DNA of 64,000 nt from Strobilurus pachycystidiatus (taxonomy: Eukaryota > Basidiomycota > Agaricomycetes > Agaricales > Physalacriaceae). Of this stretch, positions 48,311 through 60,159 are shown one piece after another. The stretch lies in contig JAHLMK010000003.1 of the NCBI GenBank assembly GCA_019915135.1, positions 62,001 to 126,000 of the forward strand, given 5' to 3'. A model generated the notes under the pieces. That model ran no database searches. It had not been told where the DNA came from and was given only the letters and a program-made list of their open reading frames with translations. A program made the translations under genes and the position numbers. How positions within the stretch are numbered: position 1 is the stretch's first letter; each line of letters begins with the position of its first letter.

Positions 48311-48777
48311 ATGCGCCACGAGATCAGCTTACAATTACAAGGCCGGCAGGAAACTACCGACGTCGAGAGCCCAGTCGGCAGGGAGGGGTTCCTCCGTTGC
48401 TTTGAAGAACTTTGGCGTCATTGGGTCTTCGACGTCGAAGAACGTCCTCCACCCGATTGTGACCCACTCGCACGAGCTGCCATCCACGACCAGGCGCCTG
48501 AAGTATGGCTGTTCGTTGACGCCTATTGCCGCCAAATCGAGAGCATGATCGGCCAGTCGAGTGCGAGTGCTGGAAAGCTCCACGATGGTCCCTACTTTTC
48601 GGCCTCCCTATCAATCTTTGTGAGAAGTTACGAAGGAAGAATGTGCAGCTAACATACGGGACGGTAGAAGATGAATATAGCGTGGCGCGATCCTTGTTTA
48701 CGGCGCTTAACCAAGCGTTTGCGATGCAGACGGAAGTATTGAGGTATCTTGCTCTGAAAGCGCTCGGTCTATGAGGT
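48311..48777 (+). CDS. Possible small cargo gene
   Basis: A plus-strand frame with protein-like composition reads EGFLRCFEELWRHWVFDVEE and PEVWLFVDAYCRQIE. A second frame resumes as YSVARSLFTALNQAFAMQTE to a TGA at 48775. The joint near 48617-48650 would need an unusually short intron or an unseen donor, so the model is incomplete. No family recognised. The opposite strand is also open here. Confidence 0.35.
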
Positions 48778-49165
48778 GTCAGCGTATGCGGGGGGATTCA
48801 AGAGTTACACTCACCCGAAGCATCGTGAACGAAGGAGGAAAGGAGTGGTGCAATCTGGACGAAACCAGTCGTCAGAATTCCCCGTCTCTAGGCACCAGCA
48901 GCCAGAACAAGGGAGACCTACTTGCTTTGTCTTCCCATTGTCCTCCTTACGCGGTAAGACTGGGTGCATAAGGCTCGCGCCATCGTATAAGATCCCTGGA
49001 TGATTAGTCCGAATCCAATTTGCACGACGGGGAACTCACCTGTGAAACTTCCAATGCTCCAAGCTTTCACTTGCCGGCACACAAGTGGGGCGAATGGTAG
49101 AAAGCGGTGTGATTAAGGTAGTAGTACACGTGGAGAGATGAACTAAGGATACAGTAGGCGATATG
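48778..49165. other. Spacer inside the KDZ element
   Basis: Nothing recognised. It is the 3' flank of the Spt5-like gene. Confidence 0.4.
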
Positions 49166-52100
49166 CTACGAAGTATTAACGGTCTTCTTAGCACTACCCT
49201 GTCGACTCTTTTCCCGTAATGCCATGACTGCCTGATCAGTCTCCTGCCAGTCATGAGCGCGTTCCAGAATGAGGAGATACTCGTCGGGGACGGTGATGCG
49301 TTCGTCGGTGATTGTGTCAGGCTTGCCAGGCCCCTCACGTCGAACCACAACAACCATCCAAGCTGGCGTCTTCACCCCAGACACATTCATATCAACCCAT
49401 CGAATGGGGCGAACATACTTCCCAATATGAACACCTCGAAAGACGAGCCAACAGTGGCCGTCAGCGGGCTTTCGTCCTGGATGTTTCGGTTGGACTTGGC
49501 TGGGAACTAGAGCTTGGGCTTGCCGTTTGCCCCCCACGATTCGATATACGCCAACTGCCCCGCTTTTAAGAGTTATTTGCTGCACCGTCGTCAGATGCTC
49601 TGCCGACCGCTGATTCTTGGAAGAAGCCAGTTTCTTTTTGACTTCGATTCCTGCCGTGTAGACGACGATCTTCAAGTCCCGCAGGAAGGGCTGCATGCAC
49701 CACGCGACTTTGTCGTTGTAGAGAACGACGGGATGGGGTCCGATGCCTAGCTCGTCGCGGTCTTGATTGTCGATGACCCAAGGAGCTCCCTCGTTCGGCT
49801 GTACGGAGGAGACTGGAGGGTGCACCAAGTGGTTGTCCGATGCTTTTGGCTGGCTGGGTGCGCTGAGCTTCACAGAGTAAGAAAGCCCAAGCTCCGAATC
49901 GTAGTATACTTGCTTGCCGCGAAATCCACTCTTGTGGTGGAGGGCGCTCAGAGGATATACGATTCGAAGAGGCCAGAGTGTCCTATGTACCACTGTCAGT
50001 TTGAGTTGGTCTGGTGAATGGAGAAGCAGTCCTCACTCAGGATCTCGGATAAGACTATAACAAAACCACTTCTCCAAAAGTCCTTCCTGAGCTCGCAGGA
50101 TATCGAAGCGAACGAGTATCTTCAAACCACTGTCGGTCTTGTCGTCTCGGATGACATCTTCCACTGTCCCTTGTCGTCCTTTGTACTCGCCCGTGATCAA
50201 AATGACGGGGCGGCGAAACCATGGAACGGTGCCACTGTAAGTCATTTCTGGTCGAAAGGTGACTTTGCCGGTGAACAGGCCTTGGTCCGCATCGTACTCT
50301 AGCTCGTCATGGAGACGGTTGTAAGGACGACTGGGTCCTGGGACAGAGGGCGGCGGCGCGAGAGTGTATACCGGGCGACCTGTTAGACGCTCTGGGGGTT
50401 GGGTGTTGCTAGTGATGTGAACGCAATTGTTCTTGTGAACTCTGACGACCTAACGGGACATGAGTTGACTTTCAAAAGGGCGTGCATTGGGCACTTACTT
50501 GCGGTGAAATCTCCGTCGGATCCTCGCCGGTCCAGTAGATGAGAACGGTGATATGTCGTTCCTGGCGACGTCGCCTAACCGAATGCTCTCCTTCAGAGGC
50601 AGAGGTTCCAGGTATCACCCAACCGTGTGACATCTTCGTACTGCCGTTCCATATCCCGACTTCCTGCCCCACCTCGAACACACGGACCAGATGCCCTCTC
50701 TCGATCTCCACGGCGTTCATCCCTTCATCGGTGGGCTGCACCGTCACGGTATGCGATAGGGTAGTCCTCCCATCTACTTCGTGCAACGCGTTTTGAGAGG
50801 ACAAAACTTCTCCCTTGAAGCCGTTTCGGACATCCTCTACAATTTCGCCGGCGTCAAAGTTCCCATTCTCAGCCGGGGGTAGCAAAGAAAGGGCGCGTCT
50901 AACTCGAGGATCTTCGCAGCGGATGAACTGATCGTGGATGTGTGCAGGTGAGGAGATGGCAATCGAGATGTGCGTTTGGCGGACCTGTATCAAGGCAAGA
51001 TCGTCCACGAAAACTGTCCTCCCCATCTCCTCGTAGCGAAGTAGACCACGGTTTGCTTCGCTGACGGTCAGCTTCGCGCGTATATCTGAACGGAGAAGAC
51101 GGGGAGGATGTCGGGTACCAGGTGCAGGTGGTATAGGACGGGGCGAAGATGTCCAGTTTCGGTCCGTGGGGCGTTGACCAGCATGAGCGTGCTGTTCTTC
51201 TTCCTCAGAAGGGTCGCCCTCGCCCACATAGACTCGCTGCCAGCGGAAAGAGATTCGCGGCACGACCTTGACCGCGCACCATACGCTCTTCGAGTCCTTC
51301 TCGACCCAACCGATATCCCCATCGTACTTTCCTCCTCGAATAGTGACCCAGCATCTGGTGAAAGTCTCTCGTACACCTCGACTGCTGCGCCATGCGCGTA
51401 GACGCTCGGAGGGAGATCGAATTGGCTGCATGGATCGGAGGGAGAGACCATATTTCGCATGGCCAAGATCGTCGACAAGGAGTTGGATCAAAGAGTTCAT
51501 CGTACCCCTAGTGGCAATGTATATCGATGGCTGGGAGGGGGTTTTGGGACTGGGCCATATATCGATTATGTCGTCTTCAGGGCGAGCATCGTGATGGAGG
51601 CGACCGGCGATGGTCTGAGCAAGAACGTTACGATCCTCTTGCCCGTCTGTCGAATCTTCTGTCGGTCCATTATGATCCTCTTCGTGTTGGTACGCCAAAC
51701 TAGCGGCATGCTGCCAATCACGATCTCGTCTGCGGGAAGGTGGGGGATGGCGTTTGAATTCCAAGTTGTCCTTGATTAGTTTGGAGACCTCGACGGAGGT
51801 TCGATACTGTTGACGAAGTCAATGATGCTGTTCTTGTATGAAAGTATTGTAACGTACCCGACATTTAATTCGCCAGATCGTTACATCCTCGTCGGCCGCA
51901 TCGAAGACACGCGAATGAGGAGCGACGTCGTCCTCATCCTCATCATCGTCATGCACCTGGCCTGTGATAGGGCGTGCGGATTCGTTATGATCATTGTAGT
52001 CGTCGCGTATGATAGAAGTGGGGGCTAGAGACTCCAGCCAGGCATAGAAATGGTTTTCCGATGTCCGTTCCAAAGCAGCCATTTCCTTCGGGGTAAGCCT

Positions 52101-52292
52101 GTGAGAGCTGGGGGAGTCGCTGTCGATATCAAGGTCTAAGGCGAGAAGTATTAGATCTTAGGCGGCGTCGGTCAGGAAATGCTACGCACCCTCGAACGTC
52201 GGATCTTCCTCTTCGTCATCTAGAATCTCGTCGTCCTCGGCGTCGTGGGCTTCCAGCGACAGGAATCGCTCTACCCCCGCCGCGTCGGGCAT
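49166..52292 (-). CDS. Spt5-like protein (NGN/KOW domains), transposon cargo
   Basis: Start MPDAAGVERFLSLEAHDAED (ATG 52290-52292), an acidic N-terminus like that of Spt5. Next comes DVTIWRIKCR and, about 80 residues on, SIYIATRGTMNSLIQLLVDD, matching the two parts of an NGN domain (IWRVRC... and IFIEA...). KOW-type segments follow: TIRGGKYDGDIGWVEKD, AGEIVEDVRNGFKGEV, and LITGEYKGRQGTVEDV. The C-terminal exon has FRGVHIGKYVRPIRWVDMN and ends KKTVNTS at 49166. Spt5 with Spt4 binds RNA polymerase II and controls elongation; this copy is diverged, lacks an obvious C-terminal repeat domain and sits inside a DNA transposon, so it is not the housekeeping gene. At least five exons, all open. Confidence 0.75.
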
Positions 52293-53141
52293 GACCTATC
52301 CTGTAAATTACTGATTAGCACGTCGTGTCTTATTGAATTTTTGGAGTAATTATAAAGATTTTTTGGCCACGCCAAAGCAGAAGAACCATTTCGCATAATG
52401 TACTGTATTCTACATGCGTATTCCATGAAACTTACAAGGAACGGGTGGGGACCAGCAGCGCCTGCGCCCGGACCTTATCACTGGCCAAAAGCAAAGTGGA
52501 AAGCTTACCTAATTGCAAAGCTCGGCAGGATACAGACCGCCGATTGATGTGCAAAGTGCATCGGGCATTTGCGAGTAGGCCCGATGCACTTTGCACATCA
52601 ATCGGCAGTCTGTATCCTGCCGACCTTTTCGATTATGTAAACCTTTTCATCTTGCCAGCGGACGACAATGTAAATATGATTGAGGGCGGAGCAGTGCGCC
52701 AGTGATGCCGGCCAGGGCGCTCCCAGTATCAACGAATGCCATTGCAAGTCAATATTTGTAAGTTTTAACGTGAAAAATGGAAATTGCGACCTCTGATATA
52801 AAATTGCAGGGAGAGTCCATGTCGGAACGCACAATCCTGTCGAGACGTACGCGCTACTGCCTTGGTGGGTCTTTCATGCGAGCATATAGCCAGCCTCTTA
52901 CTTCTTCCGTCGCAGCCCTTGATTTCAACGTGCTACGGATAGGGATACGATGGGGCCTGGTCATCGCGTCGCTGTGGCGCATTTAAGGTACATCTTGTAA
53001 TGATGCTTTGTTTTACTGCGTCTAAATCCGGCATTGTTGCAGGCTTCCTTCCCTGGCTCCTGTCGCTGTATCCAATGCCGCTTTGAGCCCGTATAATGCT
53101 CATATACGCAGCTGAACCGAACGTTTATCTCGCGACACAAA
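52293..53141. other. Spacer with hairpin and a duplicated leader
   Basis: Holds the foldback at 52524-52621. A stretch at about 52860-53100 (CTTGGTGGGTCTTTCATGCGAGC ... GTGGCGCAT) resembles 53838-54060, so the leaders of the two following plus-strand genes are related. Confidence 0.5.
52524..52621. repeat. 43-bp inverted repeat (foldback) in the KDZ element
   Basis: Arms 52524-52566 and 52579-52621 are complementary with one mismatch around a 12-nt loop. The piece ATGCACTTTGCACATCAA of the right arm recurs at about 60394, so it is a repeated module. Confidence 0.9.
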
Positions 53142-53657
53142 ATGCCCCAATTGGATCCAGACGCCACTCTCCTGCAGTCCTCTCCCTCTCCTGACTCGCG
53201 CTCCGATGAAGAAATCGATGAGCTGGAGGAGGATGACCCTCCTCGCGAACGCTATCTCTCCATTCACGGCAGTGTGGACATCATAAATATTACGACCGTT
53301 GTCTGGTACCAGGTTCGTGTGTCTGACTGGCATGCAATCATCTCTGGCTGATTCGCTCTTCTTCAGTGGGGTGAAGATCCTCGTGTTGTGGTGCTGCTCG
53401 CTCACCTTATGCCGGACGGAACAGGTCGTCTCAGCCTGTTCAACAACATTGACCGTCTCCGAGCACTACCCATGAGCATCGGTTGTGGTCTCATGCGATA
53501 TGAAGTGGCTTCTCAAACCTGGATGCCCTGTAACTTTGTCGTCCCCTTCACAGTCAACCCCAATCGTCACCTCGCTCTTCGTGGAGAGCATATCAGTTCT
53601 ATCATCCAGTCTGACTGGCAATTCTATTCTCGTGCAATCGTTTATGATAGACTCTAG
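53142..53657 (+). CDS. Small cargo gene, unknown
   Basis: ATG 53142 gives MPQLDPDATLLQSSPSPDS, an acidic SDEEIDELEEDD and VDIINITTVVWYQ. An intron (about 53313-53366, GTTCGT..TTCAG) leads to WGEDPRVVVLLAHLMPDGTG, SLFNNIDRLRALPM and a C-terminus RAIVYDRL. About 154 residues. No family recognised. The intron restores one continuous frame, which supports a real gene. Confidence 0.5.
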
Positions 53658-54112
53658 TCGTTTGCGGTCTACTTGTTTTGAACATTTATCTCACATTTCT
53701 CGAACCGAATATATCCCTACAATACTTCATACATCGCTTACGCACCGTTTGGTACTTTCTATCATCATAGCTTGATACAGTACAGATCCTTTTGTCGGCG
53801 ATCATCAATTCTCGTCGAAAAACAAGGACGACCGGCTTGGTGGGTCTCCCATGCGAGCGCTCGCACGGCGTATATCGCTTGAGCCCCTGATTGTGTCCAG
53901 GGAGCCGAGGGACGTGGTGGTAGTCGTCACGTTGTTGTGGCGCATGTCAGGTACGTTCGAAATCCTTGCTTTGTCCTTCGGCGTTCATCTCAATACAGTA
54001 TGGCTCCAGAACGGTCGCCCTGGTTGCTATGTGCCGGTGCAATATCGCCTTCAGGCCCGTTCAGTGATCCTCCAATATCGAATATTTTCAAGTCGCATGT
54101 GCCGCCACGCTA
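53658..54112. other. Spacer with duplicated leader
   Basis: 53838-54060 resembles 52860-53100 (see there). No gene of its own is supported, although a long frame overlaps it. Confidence 0.4.
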
Positions 54113-55028
54113 GTGCAAAATACGGAGCTTTCCGCGTCCACGATGCAGTCCATCCCTGCAGCGGCGCGCAACGGTCCAGATACCGCCCCATGGACTCACA
54201 TTGGACAATGGGCGCGCGGAATTTGGATATCTGTATGTTCCCCTTTGGTAAATATTCCCAATATTTTACTAATTTCCGCTGCGCGGGAGCCATTTCCCTC
54301 GCTGGACCCAAACCCGAGCCTCAGCCCTGTAGCGGAAGGGCCAAACCTTGCGCAAGCGTCGGAGTCAAAGTATGCGTCGGAGTCAAGGGATACCATGCAC
54401 CGTTGAGTCTGGATGATGCAGGCGCTGCAGACATAGGACGGTATTATCAAGATGTAGGTGTCATATTGTCTAGCCTCTCCACGCAAACTGAACCGGTCTA
54501 CAGTGTCTCCGTCACGAGGAGCTTCAATGGCTTACGCCACGTCTTTCTCAGGAGATGCTGCGCAAGTCGAACATCCTCGTAGATGGTCTTCGGCTTCGTC
54601 AGCAGGCCAAGGACTCCGCCAGGGAAGAGAGTATTCAATCTGCTCCTCTTCTCAAGCAGAAACGATCGGCTGGTGCGACCGTCGATGTACTCATCTGGCT
54701 TAAAGTGGGTCTTTGATGCGTGGTAGTACCGTCTTCTAACATTCCTTGACAGGACAATCGACTTCCGATGGCCGTCTCGTTGAACGTATCAAATGAGACA
54801 GATGTCGAGCTGAATTCTCTTCCCAACCTCTTTTTGCTCCGAGAGGTGGGATTCACAAACGAAGCCCTCTCTTACTTCGACGCGCGCAAGGCTATCTGGC
54901 GTTCTCCGTGGAAGGACAAGGCCGTCATACGCAGTCCCGATGGCATTTTGGCTCTGAAGGCCGTTGGAGTTGACCGGTTGAAAGGCTGGGATGACCATGT
55001 TGAGCGGATATATCCTCTTCGGGTTTAG
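54113..55028 (+). CDS. Cargo gene, unknown; 5' exons uncertain
   Basis: Best-supported exons: MLRKSNILVDGLRLRQQAKD to TVDVLIWLK, an intron with GTGGGT..GACAG (about 54703-54751), then DNRLPMAVSLNVSNETDVEL to HVERIYPLRV at a TAG (55026-55028). Upstream, LDDAGAADIGRYYQD can be joined through a GTAGGT..CTACAG intron to CLRHEELQWLTPRLSQE. The first exon may begin MQSIPAAARNGPDTAPW near 54143, but the joint is unclear. No domain recognised. Confidence 0.5.
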
Positions 55029-55326
55029 TGCCTTCCTCCGGTGTATGTCTACATGGCTTAACTGGCACGGACATGGATTCGGGTGTCTGTGTTTTCAAGA
55101 AAGCTTGCCAAACTACTTTGTCCACTAGTTCGAACACGTAGATATGTACATAGCCGCGAACGCACATGAAAGTAGAATCACCTGGTCATGTCGCCATACT
55201 GTATCGAGAATGATTAGGTGCTTGTGCGGTAGGCCCGTGTGCCCCAATAAGGAAATTGTCCTTGCTTTGTGTTGCGAGGACACATCTTTGACTGATGAGA
55301 AGTAAGTCTCTTGGTTTCTTTCCGCT

Positions 55327-58300
55327 ATGCCAAAAGCTGACTACCGAACGAAAGCGCAAAAGGACGCCGACGAGCTGGCTGAAATACGCGATCTGGAACG
55401 TACCGGATCCATTCGAACGTTGGAGACCGAACGACCCAAGCCCATCGCCGCCAGGCTCACACGATTCGACAGTGATGGAAAGCTGCTCGTCGAGAAGCAT
55501 ACGATCATGCCCCAGCCGCTCAAGCTCTACGTTCCTCCCATCCAACCCCAAGTCGAAGGCGAAGCACCAGACAACGATTCCAGCGACGGCGACGAGGAGG
55601 ACGATGAAGTGGAAGAGGTCGAGAACGGCGGCCATACTCAGGTAAGTGTACATCCAGCCTGGCAGGCACCTGGATTCTGACCGGCGGTCCGCAGACTCGG
55701 AAATGCCTGCAGGCTCTCCTTGACGCGTCACCTCGACTTCATGATTTGCTGATGGAGACGGAGGTAGAAAACCACACTTCCGACATCTGTCCATGCGGTC
55801 GAAAGCTCCCCCGCACTGTGAGGTGTACGAAGTGCATCGAGTACGGTGTGCGGTGCTCCGAGTGTTTCGTGGACCGACATCGGAACATGTGGACCCACTG
55901 GGCACAAGTGTGGCAACCGCGGGATGGGTGCTTTGCTCGTTGTGATATCAGCGCCTTGAAGTTCTTTCCTCAGCTCGGTCACGCTGGTGGAGAATGCCCC
56001 TCCCCCCACACTCCTATTCAATTCATTGTGGTGGATGTTGAAGGTGTTCACGATACGACGTTACGGTTCTGTGACTGCAAAGTCGGCGGTGTTGATCGGC
56101 TTTCGCAACTCATGCGGGCGCGCTTGTTTCCAGCTACTGTGGCCCGCCCGGAGATTGCCTTCAGCTTTGAGTTACTCCGAACACTCCAACTCCAGCATCT
56201 AGAGTGTACGGCCAATATTCATGACCTCACGGCCTACCTTCAGAGGCTTACGAACAATGAGTATCCCTGGTTGGTCGCCGTAAGTCTCTATCCGTCTATC
56301 AACATACTTCAATCGCTGACCACGATACCAGCAACTCAGCAAGCAACTGCGGAGGGTTCTACGCATATGGAGCCTACTCCTGGCCGAACGTCGAACCGGC
56401 TTCATATTCAACAAGCATAACATTGGCTTCCCGAACCGTCAAGCCGACTCGCTGCTCGTCTACTGTCCCATGTGCCCGGAAGATGGAGCTAATATGGAAA
56501 AGGAATGGCGGTTGACTCCCAAAGAGTATACGTGAGTTGCGCCCTATGATCATTGTGCACGACGAAGTGACTGATAGGAAGGGCAGACATCTCATTGCGG
56601 CTTTCAACACCCTTGACGGCAATTTCAAGATATGCATGGGAAGCATGAACGAGAACAACGAGGATATTGATCTTTTGCGTGGTCGTGGTCTTCAGCCGCT
56701 GCTCGATGAATTTGAGAAGTACCGAAAGACGGCCGTTCCGTCGCCAACGAATAAGCGCGAGGTGAGTCGAGCTCTCGCATGTAGTGGCGTTCACTGTGAC
56801 TGACGTTCCTAGAAAATTCCGTGTAACAACCTGAAGTCAACGCAGCAGCACGTCCGCAATACCGACTGCGTGTACAATGGTATCGGTCAAGGACAATGCT
56901 CACATGTTTTTGTCAAATCCACCGCCGATTTCCCCAAAGGAGAAGAGTATGTGGCAGTTCGCCTGTCTCCGCACATCCCTGACGTGCAGCCTTTTCAGTC
57001 AAATCACCATGGATCTAGTCACGAAACTGCTCTACCTACGATCCGGATTTCCCGAGAACCCCACGGCCAAGGACCGGCTGCAACCTAGTTCGCTGTCTTA
57101 CGATTCGCACTGTCAATATGGCGTGCACATTCTCCATAGATTCGAACATTCGTATCTGCGTTCGATGAAACCACACCTGGAGAACGCGACACAACTCATC
57201 AACGCCGCTCACGTTTACACCCACGCATGTGGTTGTATATACATATTTGGGTCTTTCTACGTGGAATATCAGTGTCACTTTCATGGCGAGACGTGCGAGC
57301 ATTTCTGGCCGAAGTCGAACGCCTACGCGCCGATGATCTTCCATATGAATCGGCATTACGGGCATCAGGTCTACTTCGGAGTAGCTATGGATTGGAACTG
57401 GAAGAAAACCGTGAATGCTGGTGAGTATCTCGATTTTGATTGGCCATCGTGTTTAACTTACTGAAGCCGCCGCTAGTCAACGAACTTCACAAGAACGCCA
57501 TCTACGCACGAAAGATGTACTTGCGTTACAAGCACGAGTTCAAACTGGTCACCCTACAGAATGTGGACTACATCGATGAATGGAGATCGGCTTATCCCAA
57601 TCGACACAAGCGCGGTCAACACTTCCAGGTCTCGGGGAGCGGTAAGAGCAAGGTCATTTTGAGTCCTTACAAGGAGCGAGAGATGAAAGGTAATCACGAC
57701 TTACTACCTTCAAGTTGGAGAAGGCTGACTTTTCTTGGTCAGTTCCGTGCATGGACTCCGTGCTTGAGACTTTATTGGAGAATCCGCAGAGTCTGGCATG
57801 CATCGGCAACGTCGCTTCCGATGTCCTCGCCAAATGGATGCACGATGGTCTCACCATTGAAGCTAGACAGTAAGATTTGTTCGTGCCCCAGACAACTGGT
57901 ACTAACCCGATGAACACAGGCGTCATGTCCGTGCTCTTCGTACTCGTCTCGCAAAATACAGCTCTGCCACAGACGATGAACGAGTCAAGCGTGAGCGGGC
58001 AACTCTGCACGAAGAGCTTGAGCCCTGGTTGATACTACGGAAGAAGTTCTTCGGAGAGGCGGTGCCATACGAAGAGAGGGAGACGCGTACACCGATGGTT
58101 CAAGAGCGCCGGTACATAAAGTCGGGGAACGTGGAGGACTGGACGCTGTGTTTGCCTTCGCAATTGGCGCCTGACGTGCAGATCTCTTTGCAAGCGGCGA
58201 CGGATCAGGAAAAAGCTATGCGTCTTGCGCTGGCCTTCCAAGCCATCCGACTAGTGCTACTGGTGGCGCGCGAGCTTCTGGCTCTCGGCTACGACAAAAA

Positions 58301-59298
58301 GCAAGCCAAGTTTCAAGGTCCCATTACGAAGAGTCGGGCACGCATCTCTCGCGCAAAGTTTCGACGAGACGAGGCCATCGTGACCTTCAATGATCACTTC
58401 ATCGCCTTACGGAATCTCAACGGAGTGGAGGGTTCCCCTTTGGCTTGCGTGGAGGCGGAGATGACAATACAAGATACTTATGTCGCTAAGTCGATGGATG
58501 GCCTGCGTCAGCCGTTAGATTCTAGTCGTCAAGATGGCCAGGCCCATCTATTTTATCATCAGCATCAGACAACCGTGATGGCCGAAGGTTTCACAGAGCG
58601 CGCGCACAAACGAGCGCTGGAACAAGAAGCTCCTGGTACGCTTTACTGTATATGACTTTCATGTTGCTCTAATGGATAGAGACTAGGCCCCTCTCAGCCT
58701 GTAAAGAGAACGAAAGGAACCGCTGGAAACCCTAAGAGTAAGTACTGTACGTTGTGAGACCTGAAGCATACTAATGGACTGCCTCACAGGGAAGAAACCC
58801 GCCAAAGGGACCGGGTGGCCATACAAGATCCTGGAGCGCGGTAAGCTCAACGACGCGGAAGTTGAGGCCTGGGAGACAGACGGTATGACAGACTTCACTC
58901 GGTGGTTGCTCATCTGAACATCTCGTCTCTCTCCAGGTGAACGTGTACGCTATTTCCGGACAGAGGCTGAGATGCGCAGGTGGCGAGAGCAGCACGAACG
59001 AATGCAAGCGGAATTCCTGAACGTCATTCGCATGTTCACAAGAGAGCAAGAGACGTGGATCAAGTGTGCGGAAGCCTGTTCCCAAACGGCTTCGCCAAAA
59101 CCCGGTTACATCGCATACGCCCGTGAGCATGCCGCAATGTTCGGTCGCATGATTGAACGAGCTCGTTTGCGTGTCATAGCCTGCGGATACGGCCATATAC
59201 TGCAACTGCCCAAGGATGAGTTATTCTACAAGCATTGCGAAAGAGTCCGTGCAGGAAAAGCGCCGATGTTCATGTCGGCCACTGGACAAGCTGTGTAA
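55327..59298 (+). CDS. CxC2-KDZ transposase
   Basis: Start MPKADYRTKAQKDADELAE. An acidic exon 1 ends GGHTQ at GTAAGT; exon 2 resumes TRKCLQALLDASPRLHDLLME. The CxC2 cysteine cluster follows (about 55780-56270): CPCGRKLPRTVRCTKC, CSECFVDRHR and, later, CDCK. The KDZ core gives FNTLDGNFKICMGSMNENNE, PCNNLKSTQQHV, CSHVFVKSTADFPKGEE, MDLVTKLLYLRSG and SYDSHCQYGVHI, with the acidic signature GETCEHFWPKSN at 57285-57320 (GE..E..W). The C-terminal third is helical and charged (MRRWREQHERMQAEF), ending SATGQAV. About ten short introns, for example at 57421 (GTGAGT). This matches Kyakuja-Dileera-Zisupton transposases of basidiomycetes, which cut and paste DNA. No stop disrupts the exons, so the element may be autonomous. 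Confidence 0.88.
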
Positions 59299-59608
59299 TT
59301 CCTGTGTCGTTCTTCTTGACACCGAATGCTCACACCTGCCGTAGTTTCGATTTGGATCTCCCACAGATGGCCATAGAAGATCCAGAAGATGGAATATAGT
59401 ATCAAGTTTTGTACCAATCAATGAACACCCGTCGTACTGCCGTGCCAGTCTCCATTGCATCTGCCCAAGTCTCGGACTGCGCCAAATCTTTTCGCGAGAT
59501 AAGATAGCAGGATTGGTCAGACCGATCGCGACAGTAACAAACAGGAAAGGATCCCGCCTCCCAAACTACGCACCCATCCCGCCTCTCATCAACACACCCA
59601 CCAGCTCG

Positions 59609-60159
59609 TCATGGCTACCCATACGCCCCAATATTTGCTACTCGCGAACCCAACGCCGCCGGAATTGTTCGCCCCCTACGCAAAAAGCGATTTCAGCCTC
59701 GCGGAAATGGCGCTCTATGATTCGGTGCAGAAATACGCCGGAGAGTTTGGCGCGTTCGGAGCGTGTTTCGTCCTGATGTGAGTCTTTCTTGTGTTCTTAT
59801 TCTTGGAAATTGGGTCTCTGACGGATCGAACCGTGTATTCTAGGCCCACTGGCTACCATCTCTCCCCTCCAGACAACAAGGAGAGCCTCAAGCAAAAGCA
59901 TTTGACGCTGCGAGTCTACGGTCACGATGGTTGGGCGCTGGGCGCTATTGAGTGGGCAGGAAAGCGGCAGGGCGGATCGAAGTGCTTCAACCACTGGAGA
60001 GACGAGCGGTGGAGGGTATACGACGCTGAGGCGCAGTACGGCGAATTACCCGTCGATGAGCGTCCGCGAGAGTGGTTCTTTAGGCGTGAAGGGCATCTGA
60101 GGGTATGTGGCTGTCAATTCCAGGACATACTCAATGCTAACCTCGGCGCAGATGGATTA
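59609..60159 (+). CDS. Small cargo gene after the transposase, unknown
   Basis: Exons read MATHTPQYLLLANPTPPELF, ending GACFVLM; an intron (GTGAGT..TCTAG, about 59778-59844); PTGYHLSPPDNKESLKQKHL, HDGWALGAIEWAGKRQGG and REWFFRREGHLR; then a second intron (GTATGT..GCGCAG) before a tiny last exon Met-Asp-stop (ATGGATTAG, to 60159). About 150 residues, rich in Trp and Arg. No family recognised. Two clean introns support a real gene. Confidence 0.55.
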
